Positions 11,653 to 23,344 of a stretch of DNA of 64,000 nucleotides are shown in pieces. Numbering within the stretch: the first letter of the stretch is position 1; each line of letters begins with the position of its first letter. Position numbers and translations under genes: made by a program. Source of the DNA: Byssothecium circinans (Eukaryota; Ascomycota; Dothideomycetes; Pleosporales; Massarinaceae); NCBI GenBank assembly GCA_010015675.1, contig ML976996.1, positions 486,273 to 550,272 of the forward strand. Reading direction: 5' to 3'. The notes beneath the pieces are model-generated. The model worked only from the letters and a program-made list of their open reading frames with translations. It was not told the DNA's origin and did no database searches.

Positions 11653-12276
11653 ATGAAACTCACCACGCTCCTCTCCACCGCTCTCCTCGCCCTCACCCCC
11701 ACCGTCACCGCCCAGACCAACACACCCAGCGACAACAACCGCCCACCCGCCCACATCGACACCGTCCACGACACTCCCGGCGTACCCCCCAGCTCCCTCG
11801 TCGCCAACACCCACCACCACGCCTTCTGCACCCGCACCCCCTCCTCCCAAGCCTTCTGCAAAACCCTGCACTCCTTCGTCAAAAAATGCGCCGGCGTCAC
11901 TTCCCCGACACCCCCTCAATCCGCCCTTGCGAAATTCCGCATCGCCCCAAACGCTACCACAACCTCCTCTAACGAAACCTCGCCCGCGCCCTTTGCGAGC
12001 AACGGTACAGCCGCCGCCGTGCCGGACGAAAACGATATCCCCGGCTGCAACAAGGACGCGGGCATCTACCTCCTGCAGGAATCGATTGAGCTCTCGCCGT
12101 GCGAGGGTATCGAGGAGAGCGGTGGCGATGTGGCGCTCGCGAAGAGGATTTGTAGGGCGGTGGCGGAGGCGGGGCGCAAGTGTTGGGAGAAGAAGAAGAG
12201 GGGGCCGTGTGGATATCATCATGTGCTGTGGAATCTGAGGAAGTTGGGGGAGTTTGTTAAGGCGGGGGAGACTTAG
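11653..12276 (+). CDS. small secreted cysteine-containing protein, effector-like
   Basis: 207 aa, single exon. Begins MKLTTLLSTALLALTPTVTA, a clear signal peptide; this ATG was chosen over the in-frame ATG at 11479, which would bury the signal. The mature chain has eight cysteines (motifs HAFCTRTPSSQAFC, KKCAG, IPGCNKD, LSPCEG, RICRAV, KCWEKK, PCGYHH), a Ser/Thr/Ala-rich linker with NxT sites near residue 100-120, and a Lys/Arg-rich helix near the end. No family recognised. Size, secretion and even Cys number are effector-like but not diagnostic. Confidence 0.75.
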   Translation: MKLTTLLSTALLALTPTVTAQTNTPSDNNRPPAHIDTVHDTPGVPPSSLVANTHHHAFCTRTPSSQAFCKTLHSFVKKCAGVTSPTPPQSALAKFRIAPNATTTSSNETSPAPFASNGTAAAVPDENDIPGCNKDAGIYLLQESIELSPCEGIEESGGDVALAKRICRAVAEAGRKCWEKKKRGPCGYHHVLWNLRKLGEFVKAGET

Positions 12277-12622
12277 ATTAGATTGGATTAGATTAGATAA
12301 TAATGTTTGTTGTTTGTTGTTGAAGGGTAGGTTGGGTGATAGATGTAGTTTAGATATAGTGGAGTAGATGGAATTAGGAGGGTGTTGGGTGGTTTAGAGA
12401 GATTGGGGGGTTTGTGTTGGGAGGTGGGAAGGCGTGGTAAGAGGGGTGGGGAATTGTTTTCTGTCTGCGTTATTTTTGATTTAATATAATGCAGAGGTGG
12501 AATGGGAGTAGGAATGGGATTAAAGTAGTCGTGGTAGTAGTATAGAGCTAATAATACGCGTATAGAAAGTATCACTGTGTCTTCTTACCGCTGTTCTAAT
12601 ATTACGCTCCATTCCTTGTTAC

Positions 12623-12665
12623 CATCTAGCCCAAACCCTGACGCCGTCAGGGTTTCGGCTAGATG
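12623..12665. repeat. 43-nt near-perfect palindrome
   Basis: Arms of 21 nt with a single C/C mismatch and a one-base centre; left arm begins CATCTAGCCCAAACCCTGAC and the right arm is its reverse complement ending GGCTAGATG. Could be a cruciform, a transposon end or a protein-binding site. Confidence 0.8.
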
Positions 12666-12777
12666 CCGCAGCCCCATCTTCTCCTAGCCCACCCACTCCA
12701 TCTCCACAACCCTACCTCCACCAAATCCCACTGAAGCCCCAATCAAGGGTGCTCGCGCCTTGTGCACGACCCGCGTG

Positions 12778-12811
12778 TGAGACATTTTGAGAAGTGAGAC
12801 ATTTCGAGAAG
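12778..12811. repeat. 17-bp direct tandem repeat, two copies
   Basis: TGAGACATTTTGAGAAG followed immediately by TGAGACATTTCGAGAAG; the copies differ by one T/C transition. Confidence 0.8.
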
Positions 12812-12893
12812 CGAGTAAGATACATTCAAGCTACTTTAGCACTCCCTACATAGCGCCGCCTAACAAACTAAGTGACCTACATTCCGCTATTTC

Positions 12894-13298
12894 CTAGCTA
12901 CAGGTGTTCTTCCTTCCAGCTGTGAGCAGCGCGTTCAGTCGATCAGGAAGGGCTAAGTTGCCGCTCGTCTTAAAGAACGTGGCAAGGTGATTCAGGTACA
13001 CCTGCTCATAGGAGCTAGGTTAAACAAATAACGTAGGCGAATCGCGGATACCACTAACCAGCTTCCTAATCCGCTCTCTCTCGCGTTTAACGAATGCGGT
13101 CTCCTTAGGTGTAGCTATTTAGATTAGCGACGCGTTGTATAGTAGCATGAGTAGCTTGATATCGCCGTTGGATTCGCGGGATATGTCGCGGAGCTTCTGC
13201 TGGAAATCCAGGAGTTCTTCCTTGATTGCTGGAGGAAGGGGCCAGATGTTCGTAAAGTAGCTATACTTAGGATTCTTCATATTGAAAGGGGAAGCCAT
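12894..13298 (-). pseudogene. small ORF interrupted by two in-frame TAA codons
   Basis: One reading frame of exactly 135 codons from ATG 13298 (MASPFNMKNPKYSYFTNIWP) to TAG 12894, with internal stops at 13121-13119 and 13022-13020. Frame is kept and the sequence stays protein-like on both sides of each stop (KETAFVKRERERIRKLVSG; then YEQVYLNHLATFFKTSGNLA), which argues for one former gene of ~134 aa. Both stops are TAA, obtainable from CAA by C to T, the change made by repeat-induced point mutation at CpA. Protein family not recognised. Confidence 0.62.
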
Positions 13299-13960
13299 GA
13301 GTATGCGAGGTGAAAGAAGGAAGAAGGAAGATGGGTGAGAGGCAGCTCGAATTTATACCAAGTGTGCGACCTTAACCAAGCGAGCATGTGAAAAGCACAT
13401 GCCGGGCCTAGAGGATTCATCCCGTATGAAGCAAGATATTAGTAATAACCGCTACAAACTTGGCCCTCATGGCCCTCCATCCACTCGCGATGGCCACAAC
13501 TCCAGCCCCAATCAAGGTAAAACAATGATGGCCGCACGCACCAAACCTCATAATAAACGCTAACCTACCGTCAAACCTCCAGCCCATGTCCACTATTTCC
13601 CTACCATTCCCACATCGCCAACCAAAAGCCCGAACTCACACATCACAGTGCCAATCCATCCATCGTAAATGAAGTTTCCAAGCACTGAATTATTACACGT
13701 AAAACTACACATGTACATTTTTTCGCTCCCACCTTTCCCTTCCTCTGCGATCAGATCGCTCAACTACTCAGCCCTTCCTTAAGCGCCGAGAAAGACATGA
13801 TATGCCACGCTTACGCCGATTTCAACGCCTAATGCATTCCACCTGGCCCGCAAAATTATACATGTTCACCCCAAAGCCTCACGTGCCATTCATTTTCATC
13901 TCTTTTTCACCATCCCACATCATCTACCACTTCCCCCCAAACCCCCCTCACCACCCAAGC
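13299..13960. other. intergenic, no gene seen
   Basis: Between the pseudogene and the 3' end of PRP8. The part from ~13680 is probably PRP8 3' UTR/terminator. No RNA gene recognised. Confidence 0.45.
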
Positions 13961-16900
13961 CTAGCTGAAAGTATCCTCCCTATCAACCCATACATCCTCC
14001 AACTCCGCAAAATTGTGAAAATGCAGTGGGCGATGCACCGCATCATAAAACCTCACAGGCGTATCCAACCTAACATGCACGGGCCTCTTCTCCACCATGC
14101 CGAACGACGAGCCCAAGAAGCTGTAATTCCAGACCCCATTGTCTGGAACCAAAAAATACCCGCGGATCTTGTCGGAGAGCAGGAGTTGGCACTTCTCGCC
14201 GAAGGCAGTGGAGAAGCCGGCAGGGTTGTCGGAGAGAGTGTCTTTGTTTTCGACGCCCCATTTATAGCCGGACGGTGTGAGGGCCCAGGCCGCGAGGGAG
14301 ACGGATCCCGGTGTGAAAGAGACGGTCATGGAGACGGTTTTCTTGTCCCAGCTGGCGTGCTGGTTCATGAGGCGTGCGTGTTGAGTTACGTCGCTGGCTT
14401 GCATGTAAGGGGGCTCGTTGCCGCTAACGGTGTGAATGATGCCTAGGGGCTCGAGGTCGTGGAGGTACTCGTGCTGGGGTAGCTCCTTGGGGAGCTGGAC
14501 GTCGCGCGTGTTGCCGACCTGGGGGACCATGACGATGGTGACGATTTCCTTGACTTGGTTGTTGTCGCGGGGGGACTTTCCGTAGAGGTAACCGGCAACC
14601 TGGACACGCAGATCGGCGATGGTGATGAAGCGTTTGAGCACGTTCTTGGGCATGACGTAGGTGAAGTGCCCTTCCTCCTTCACATCTTCCGAGTTGATGT
14701 AGATGTTGTTGGCGCGGGTGCGGAGGTTGGACGTCGCTACGGCTCGCGTACGCCACTCTGTCTTGGATGCGAAGGAGGCTTGTTCGTACTGCGAGGTTGT
14801 GGTAATGACCATCTCCTCGCCATGCACATTCTGCGTCTTGGTCGTAACGGCGGTAAGCTGCTGTTGCTCCTCTTGCTGCTTGTCGATCTCGAGGGCTTGT
14901 TGACGTTGCATCGATGGAGCTGAGATTTCCATACCAAGGATGATGTCTCTCACTTCACTGTTTGTCAAGGACGAGGTGTTGACGTTGTTCTTCTTGCCGT
15001 AGTCATTCAAGATGAGATCCTTCAGCTCAGTTTCGACCTTCATCCACTGTTGATCCTCTAGCGATGGCCAAATGTGATGCTCCTGCGTGATGACCGTCTT
15101 GTCTGGGCGCAAAAGTAGCTTCGTCTTATCCTGATTAACGTGGAGAGCACGCAGAATGAGGATCAGTCGAGAAAAGGCGGTGTATGATGAGATTGTCTTG
15201 AGCCACTCATCGTAAAGATTGAAGAGCACCATCTGCGGACCGGTAGCTCGGAGAATCATGTCACCAAGCTTCTCTACCTTCATCGCGGCCTGGAAAGGCA
15301 ACTGCAGTTCTGATGCTCGGATCGAAATGTTGGGGAAGTCGAGCAAATGCACTTCGAGAGGGTCTAGCAGACCCTTTCGAGTGACGATGAGCTGCTTGGG
15401 CTGTTCTTCAACGGGTAGCGATCGGATGAGAGCTGCGACTTCTTCGGCAGTCTTCCATTTGGCTAATTGACCGAGACGCTTCTGACCAGCCCATACACTT
15501 GTGTGAATGATCTTCAAGAACAGCTGGCCGGTACGTGGATTGAAGATGAAGATCGCTCCGTTGATAGGCTTGGTCGTCAAGTTACCTTCGAAGGTCTTGT
15601 GGATTGTGACACGGTAGACGTTGGTGTCATCAATGAACAATTGAACTTGGTTGCTAAACAACTCCGAGTAATTCTGCGAGTTCAGGAATTCCTGGTTGCT
15701 CTCTGAAGCGTACAACTGCAGACCTTTTCGGATACGCTCACGCAGAACGTACAAGGCGGGGTTGGCCTTCATGACCTTCGCCATAGCTTGCTGCATAAGC
15801 TGCTTCAGGCCGGGGAAGTATTGTCCATAGGCGGAGTACAGGTTGTAGGCCAAGTCAACTGCGATCATCAAACCGGTAGCCGACGGGTAGATGCTCATGC
15901 TGTCTTGGGTGTAGTCGAGGTACTTGGCACGGACATAGCGCTCGATGTCGTGAGAATCGTAGTCGCCGTAACGCAGTTGGACGTCGATCCAGAACTTGTT
16001 CGTCGTTGTCGCGCTCATTGCATCCTTTGTATCGTACAGCATGGAGGGTGAGGAGACGCTCCACTTATGACTAGCGAACAGCAAAATATCGGCGCACGAG
16101 CTGTTCATCTTGTACGACTTTCGAGGATGGATCGTCTCTTTCTGGACCGTCTCAATTCCCAAGGCCTCGAGCTCTTGGTCAAAAACCTGGCACAAGTCCA
16201 TGACGACCGACTCATGGATCTTCTGCCACAAATGTGCACGGAAAATCTGGATGAGAGAGATCTTGAGCGTGGGAATCTTGCCGTGCAAGAAGATTCCAGT
16301 CAGGTCAAGCTGGACCTGGAAACCGACGTATACGTTAGCGCGGTTGATCGTGGGGGACCACCATAAGGTGAATCGACGGTTCGGGATCTGGTTCAGGCCA
16401 GAGCGTTGGGCATTCGTGAGTTTCTTGAATTTCATGGATTCCTACACAAAAAGTTAGTATGTCTGTAGTGTATCAAGCAAACGTCAACGTGTGACACCGA
16501 TACAACGCTAAACACGCTGTCGGAAGCCAGGAAGACGTTTACAAAGGATAAACGGGGCCATAATACTTCGAAACCACTAGCTTTTTCCTGGTTTAGTGTT
16601 AGTTATTGACTCAATTTTAGTTGGGGAGAGGAGTGACAAACCCAGAAAAGACCCTCCCAAGATGGAAACGCCGTCGCCTTGAACAGCGTATGCTCAAGTA
16701 TTGTCTCGACACCACCCAGTGCCTGTATAACATCCGTCCGATACGCATTCAAATTCCACAGTTTGCCGTCATGCCTCTGGCTCGTCCACCAAAACGGATT
16801 GCTCTTCATATGCTGATAGATCTTGAACTCGGTCCTGGACCTAAACCCCTTGTCGAAACTCAACGTCGACCTATCCTTTTGGAAAAGCGTGTTGATACGG

Positions 16901-19900
16901 GGCAGACCGCGGTCCCAGCTGTCCTCGAGATCTTCTAGTGTTAGTCGTCGGTTCTGTTGGTGGGCTTCCTGGCGCTTTTGCGAGTATTCCATCCACACGC
17001 GCTGCGAGTCGATGAACTCGGATTCCCAAGGAATGATGTAGCGGAAGATGTTGGGGATGAGGGTCTCTTCGTCGTGCGACATGCCGGCGCGGTAGTGCGT
17101 TACACCGGTGTCGGTTTGTTTGGACCAGCGCTTATCACTGGCGGGGATGAGGATGTGGGAGCCGGAGATCATACCCAGACCGCCGAGTTCCTTGGGGGTA
17201 TAGAAGACTGCGGGTGGGAAACGCGAAGGCATCTTCGAGTTCAGACCGATCTTGACACGAGTCTGAATCTTGGTCTCGCACTTCACAATGGTATCGAGCA
17301 AGTTGACCGTCGATACTGCGGCCTCTCGGTAGTAGGTGAAAAGGGCGATGAGCGTAGTGTTCCACTTGTTCGCAATCTTCGTAAACGTCGTAGAGCCGGA
17401 CGACATTAGAATCTGTCGGATGCGGTTGTTGAACTTGGCGACGTCCTCCTCAGTCACCTGCAAGAAAGCGTGGGCGGTCCGCTCCTTGGTCGCGTTGTCG
17501 ACAAGAGACCACACGCTGTCTTTGGTCGGGAACTCCTCGCTCAGGTTGCGGATCTTTGGCAAGATGCGCACTTCGAAGCCGCACATGGAAAAGAGGAGAT
17601 TAGGGTTATCGCGGCTGTAGACGCTCGCGAAGGTGTCATCCCACTCTATAGTCGTGAGCGAACGGGGTAGACGGTTCTTCATATCCCAGAAAACGGCACG
17701 ACCGAGATTGACATCATGACGCATGAGTCGCATCCTAGAATCGCGAGGCCAGCATTTCTTGTTGCGATATCCGATGACATTCTCAAAGTTGGGGTCGGGA
17801 TTCTCCGTGAGAAATCGCTGGATAAGATCTCGCGACTCCTCGGCGGTGAACCTGAAGAACACCCAGATACGGTCGACGTACCTCGTGTACAGACGAATGG
17901 GATGTCGGACCTCAGTCTCCTTGTCCTTGAATTGAAGGAAATCGTTTGGACTGTCTGGTGATCCGGCAATCTCGTTTGCACGCTGGAGGCCGAGAAGAAG
18001 GATGTCCAGCACGAGACCATAGTATTGGAACACAAAGGCCGAGAACTGCAACCCACGGATCATACCATAAGCGTTCACATGGTTCATGTCCTTGTAGTTA
18101 AGCTGTACATTGTTCTTTGCTGTGATGTAGTCCGCGAGATTGTGGTCCATGATCAACCGCAGGAGACGGTTGAGCAGAGTGAGATCAATCTTCTCGTAGA
18201 CCTTGGACAGCTGCGTCTCGATCATGACATTGCACTCGCCATCCTGGTATTCCCAAACCTCGTCAAGGTTGTTGATACCTTGAGCCCACTTGTAGGTAAG
18301 AAGAGGCGGGACTTCAGTATCAGAAGGTTTGATCCAGCCTGGGAAAAGGTGGCGTTGATCTGCCTGATACCAAAGGTATTGGTCGAGGTACGCATCCGTA
18401 ATCTTCTCCATGGGCTCAATGTCGTAGACAGGATTGATCGTGCTGTAGTTGTCGTTCATGTCGATACCGACCTCCTTGAACGCACGCTGCGTGAGAAGGA
18501 ATCGCTTGATCCTGGCCAAAGTTGTCCCAGGCGAGTCGTATGCTTGTTCGATCAGGGCAAGCTCCTCACGCTGACTCTGATTCAAGCGACCCTTGACCGA
18601 GTATGCCTCACGAAGACGCTCGAGCGCTAGAATGAGAATCTTGGTGTCGTGCTTGTAGGAGACACTAGGGAAGGGGATGGGCTGGAACTTCCTCGCCTCC
18701 AACCAGTGAACCATGGTGGTATAGATGGCGACGGCCTCTTCTGAAGAAACGTAGGGGCCATCTTTCATGTAATTGTGCTGGCGTTCCTGCTCGGCCTTTA
18801 GCCACAGTCGAGTCAACCTTCCCAGATTCTTCTTCGCAACAGTCTTATCGACTGTGGCTCCACGTCGGATACGCTCACGGTTGTAATGTGCCACTGATAT
18901 CCACCAATCTGCCTTGCTCTTGACGTATCGTAGGATGATGTTCTCGATGGGAGCGGGCAGCCCCGGTACCTTCCACGGGATGTTACTCTTCCAGCATCGC
19001 CACGCTTCTGAGAGATGTTGTAGAACCGTATTGACCTTGTTCTGTTTGATACCCTCAGGCATCATATCCATAAGGTCGCTCATGACGGCAGCGCGGAGTT
19101 CCAGATCGAAATGAGACTCTACACGCTGCTTCGTGACCGTCTTAGCAACACCCTTGCTGTGCCGACCTTCGAACTGACGCGAGAGCAGGTTTCCAAGCCA
19201 GCGCTCTAGTAGCGGAATGATACCCCGCATGAAGAACAGCCAGACCCTCCAAGCAGGCGCCCAGAATCCGCAGCCGGGGCCCTTTCCTACGGGACCAGAA
19301 TTGAATCGATAATAGATGAGATGCTTCAAGTCCTTGCACGATCGGATCTGATGCATCAGTTTGTACTTGTAACGATACATTCCCGTAAGCTGACCAACGT
19401 GGTTGAAGGCGTAGAGAATACCATCAGCAAGCTGGAAGGCGTCGGAATCACCTTGTCGATACTTCACCTGCAAGTCAACAATGATCTTTGTCAAGCGGAG
19501 GATTTCACGCATGAGATGGAAAGCGTTTCCAAATCGCGACTTCTTCCGCTCCTTGGTCGTAAGTGTCTTCACTGGCTTCAGGTTGAAGTTGTAATCCAGA
19601 TGCAGATATGTCAAGTTCTTCCTGTGAATCAACAAGTTGAGCATGTTGTAACCTTGCCGGCAGACTTGCAGACCGGCCTCCACCCAGTCGATCTTGGTTT
19701 GCTGGAAGAATTTGGTCCCCTTCAGCGTGCGCATCAGGTTCTGCTTGTTTTGCGCTTTGGATGGGCGTTTGTGAAGCTCGTTGAGAACGTACGTCTTGAG
19801 CAGCTTCTGATAAGACACTCGAACCTTGACGGGCTGCCCAGCAGGTACATGCTCGAGATACCACTGCTTGACGAGGGGAACATCCTGTGCCCTCACCATC

Positions 19901-21255
19901 CTGCCTGATCGCTTGTCAAACGGATGGGGAGCCCACCAAAGCGCGATCGCTGAGGCTGTCTCGGGCGTATAGAGGGATTCATCCGCCATGAATGGCTCCA
20001 TCTCGTCCGGCATCTGGAAATCGTCCTCGTCGTCCTCGTCGACTCCGTAGCCAAACACCTCGTCCTCGTGGGGCACTGTAATATTCTTTGGTGCCACTGC
20101 CCGCGAAGAAATGGGATTGATGATTGGATCAAAGTAAAATGCGGGAAGGTCGGGGTTATCTTCGGAGCGAATGTATACGACTTGGGGGTATGAGTACCAG
20201 GCTAGTTTGACACTGCGCGGGAGGGAGTTGTATAGGAACGGGAAAGAAACTCGGTATTCGGTTCGGATTGGGGATCGGAATATGATGCGGTCAATAGCGT
20301 TGAATTCGCCAAAATCTTCATCGTTCGGGTCGATGTCCTTGTACAGGGGCTCAAAACGCGGGCCTCCAGGCATCGATACATTCAGCGCCTTTGCAGTCAA
20401 GAAACTGTCGAGGTCAAACATGTGGAAGTAGTTCTTGTCGACAAGATCACTCAGGAGCTGTCGGCTTAGACGGTATAAAGTCGCCATCTGAGGAAGGTCA
20501 AGATTCCAGGTCTCGTAGCTGGGGCCATTCACATGGGGGGTGTCGAGCAGCGGCCGGTGCTCGTAGAACCAGTCGATGACAGCGTCATCCTCATCCTCGT
20601 CGAGCTCAAGTGTGATGGGTTCGAAAAGATCCGCGTTCTCGATTTGTTCCGAATAATTCGTCGGAGGTTCTTCGTCATCGCAAGGCGGAAAACGCACGCG
20701 TCGGAAATGCCTACGGTCGCTCTTCTCTCTACGCATAGCCAACCACATGGCCGCCCACTGCGCATGAAACACGGGCTCAATGACACGAGGTACTTCGTTG
20801 ACGAGGGTCAAGCATCCATTCGTGTGGTACAAGACCTTGACGTCTCGCCTGCTCTCCCATGGCATGGGCATGTTCTCCAACAGTTTTAGAACAGCGTGCG
20901 GCATAAACTTGAGCGCTCCAAGATAGCTCCGCTTGTCGCTGGTAAACTTCTTCTGCGAAACATCACCAATGTCCCTGAAGACTTTGCGCAAATGCTCCGG
21001 GGGCATATCCGCCTTTTGGGTCTCCACAAATCCAGCCTTGCGCCTCTCGCCAAACCTCTGTCTCTGTCTTCGTAGCCATTCCTTCTTCTTCTGCGAAAAC
21101 TTGGCGATCTGCGGATCCATCGGTGGGCGCAGACCTGGAGGTCCTATGCTCGGCGGCGGAGGCGGAGCGCCTGGAGGGGGAGGTGGAGGAGGCGCGGCGC
21201 CAGCACCAGGAGGGCCCGAGGGAGGTGGTGGAGGTGGCGGTGGAGGGAACGCCAT
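13961..21255 (-). CDS. prp8: pre-mRNA-splicing factor Prp8
   Basis: Exons 21255-16642, 16587-16567 (21 nt, encoding EKASGFE) and 16441-13961; introns of 54 and 125 nt; 2371 aa, the normal size. Largest U5 snRNP protein; it holds the spliceosome active-site RNA. Order visible: proline-rich start ([19 protein letters not shown]), PRO8NT and PROCN regions, the RT/endonuclease-like core, the RNase-H-like domain IV (after ~residue 1760) and a C-terminal JAB/MPN domain. Near-identical over long stretches to Prp8 of other fungi (for example [31 protein letters not shown]). Many fungi carry an intein at precisely this GFEES point; here there is none, only two introns around the micro-exon. Transcribed divergently from RPL34. 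Confidence 0.98.
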
Positions 21256-21969
21256 CGTGTGTGGTCACTGTTGGACTGGGGAGTCTCGAAGGTTAGTGGA
21301 GGACGACCGGATGGTTGTCGCGTTTTCGTCGCAAGCTCGAAGAAAAAGTCGTAGCCGTCTCAAGCTTGCAATAGAATGTCTTGCTGTAGGAGCTGGGCTA
21401 GGTACCGAACCTTAACAAGACTACGTCGTCGCTGAAGTCGAAGTTGTTACTTGCCGCGTCCCTCGCAGAGTCCAGGAGTCGAGGGGAGCCCTAAAGCTTC
21501 TGACGGCACCGTCAACTGGGCGCAAATTGCGCAAGCTAGCCCGAGTTGAAATATGAATCGCACGATGGTGTTGTTGATGCAAGTGACGCGTCGAGGTAGA
21601 ATTGATGCCCCGCGCGATGAGGGGACCTCGATGGAGAGCAGGTGGCGGTTGATATCCCCCAAAAGTTTCTCGATCGCGCAAGGCAGCTAAGGCACGTGAC
21701 TCGCTTATGTCACGTCGACATTCGCGCTAGGGCTCGCTAAGCCTTAGCGGCACACAGAAACTCGAGTGCTTCAAACTCGACATCGCGACGACTAACGACA
21801 GCAGCAGCACCCGGTAAGTCACTCGCACGCCAGCGCCTTTTCGCAATATTGACCAACGCCAATTTAGACTCAGGTATATCATAACTCCCCGCACGACCGC
21901 GATCCATCGAACCCACACCGCTCACACGTCGCAGAATTCTCCATCTGACCTCCCGGGAACACCATCATA
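21256..21969. promoter_or_regulatory. shared divergent promoter region of PRP8 and RPL34
   Basis: 714 bp between two head-to-head housekeeping genes. No coding sequence is supported. The C/T-rich patch just before the RPL34 ATG is typical of ribosomal-protein leaders. Individual factor sites are not claimed. Confidence 0.5.
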
Positions 21970-22554
21970 ATGCCGTCCACCAGACTTACCTACGTACGTT
22001 TTCCGCAAGATTGAGCTCAAAAATTGGACGAGTTGGACAATACTAGGGATTGGAATTGGAACTGACAATGGGCAGCGCCGACGGGCTCCGTACAACACCG
22101 TCAGCCAGAAGGTCCGCGTGGTAAGTAGCTCAGCGCTTGCAGACGAGACTGAAATAACGGAATGCTGACAATATCATAGATCAAGGTTGGTCTCACAATT
22201 TGAAGGTGGAAGGGAAATGCTAAACAGGATAGACCCCTGGTGGCAAGCTCCGATACCTGCACATCAAGAAGAAGGGCACTGCTCCCAAATGCGGTGTAAG
22301 TGCGACCTGTAGCAATATGGAAGGATATGTGTGTTGACGGGTTCTAGGACTGTGGCATCAAGCTCCCCGGTGTCCCTGCCCTCCGCCCCCGCGAGTACGC
22401 CAATGTCTCCCGCCCCAAGAAAACCGTCCAGCGCGCCTACGGTGGCTCGCGATGCGCCGGCTGCGTCCAGGACCGTATTGTCCGCGCTTTCCTGATCGAG
22501 GAGCAGAAGGTCGTGAAGAAGGTGCTCAAGGAGTCGCAGGAGAAGAAGCGCTAA
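21970..22554 (+). CDS. rpl34: 60S ribosomal protein L34 (eL34)
   Basis: Exons 21970-21993, 22076-22120, 22180-22185 (6 nt), 22233-22295, 22348-22554; 114 aa. Protein starts [20 protein letters not shown], continues [20 protein letters not shown] and ends [23 protein letters not shown] and SRCAGC provide the paired cysteines of eL34. Structural protein of the large ribosomal subunit. The two codons ATC AAG (IK) are needed to match the universally conserved (I/V)KTPGGKL and lie alone between GT...ATAG introns, implying a 6-nt micro-exon. The intron-rich 5' end is usual for fungal ribosomal-protein genes. Confidence 0.95.
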
Positions 22555-23344
22555 GGGGTATGAGGGGGTGAGGAGGGGATGGGTGTCGAAAACTGGTCCA
22601 TCGGTGTTCATGTGCATTACGGGCAGTCCGGACTGGGCGGACTTCATTAGGAATTCTCGATATCAGGCGATTTCTGCATCCGCCAGCCTTTAGCTGAGGA
22701 GAATAAACTCACTATAAACGTCACATGATGGATTATCGTACAATTGCCAGTGACGTGCCAGATGCGAACATGTCGCCTATCAGTGTTTGGACAGGTCGGA
22801 CTGGGAAGGAAGACGGAAAGGGTTGGCAAAACCTTCATGTCACGTTCAGGTTCAAGCCACGGCTTTGCCTCACTTTTACCTCCAAATCCCACTGTTTAAG
22901 GGCGGCTTGCATTACAAGCTGCACCCCGCTGTTGATAACGTAGACTCGGAGAGTATGCCGGATATCCAGCTGGGCCGGAAAAGTGCCAAAATCGTGTAAT
23001 GCCGCCCGCCACCTCTTGGACGTGGTAGGCAACTGGGACAAGCTTCAATATACATTTTCGATTGCTCACACCAGCAGCGAGCACAGCATCTCCTGCCGCA
23101 CTTGGCACGTCGTGCTGTCGCAATAGTGAACATTGATAGTCCACCCCCCACGTCTCACACTTCACTCCCCACGCTTCGGTCTCGGCGGTCCCGGCGGACT
23201 CGACATCATTTCTGGTCCCGACAGCCCCGCCCCGCCTGGCCCAAGGTGTCTGCCGTCCGCTACCGCACTTTTGCCCGCACACAGAGCGATATCGGTCGGT
23301 TTCGGGCTGCAACAACACTCAGACGTCAGCAGCTGCCAGCAGCC
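22555..23344. other. intergenic region upstream of the Zn2Cys6 gene
   Basis: RPL34 3' UTR on the left and the GC-rich promoter/leader of the Zn2Cys6 regulator on the right. The open frame running from 23102 into the regulator is unlikely to be translated because its composition changes abruptly at the 23345 ATG. Confidence 0.45.

Larger units (their letters stand above)
12277..12893. other. gene-poor region with palindrome and short tandem repeat
   Basis: No gene seen. Contains the 3' flank of the secreted-protein gene, a 43-nt near-perfect palindrome (12623-12665) and a 17-bp tandem pair (12778-12811), both listed separately. Confidence 0.5.
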
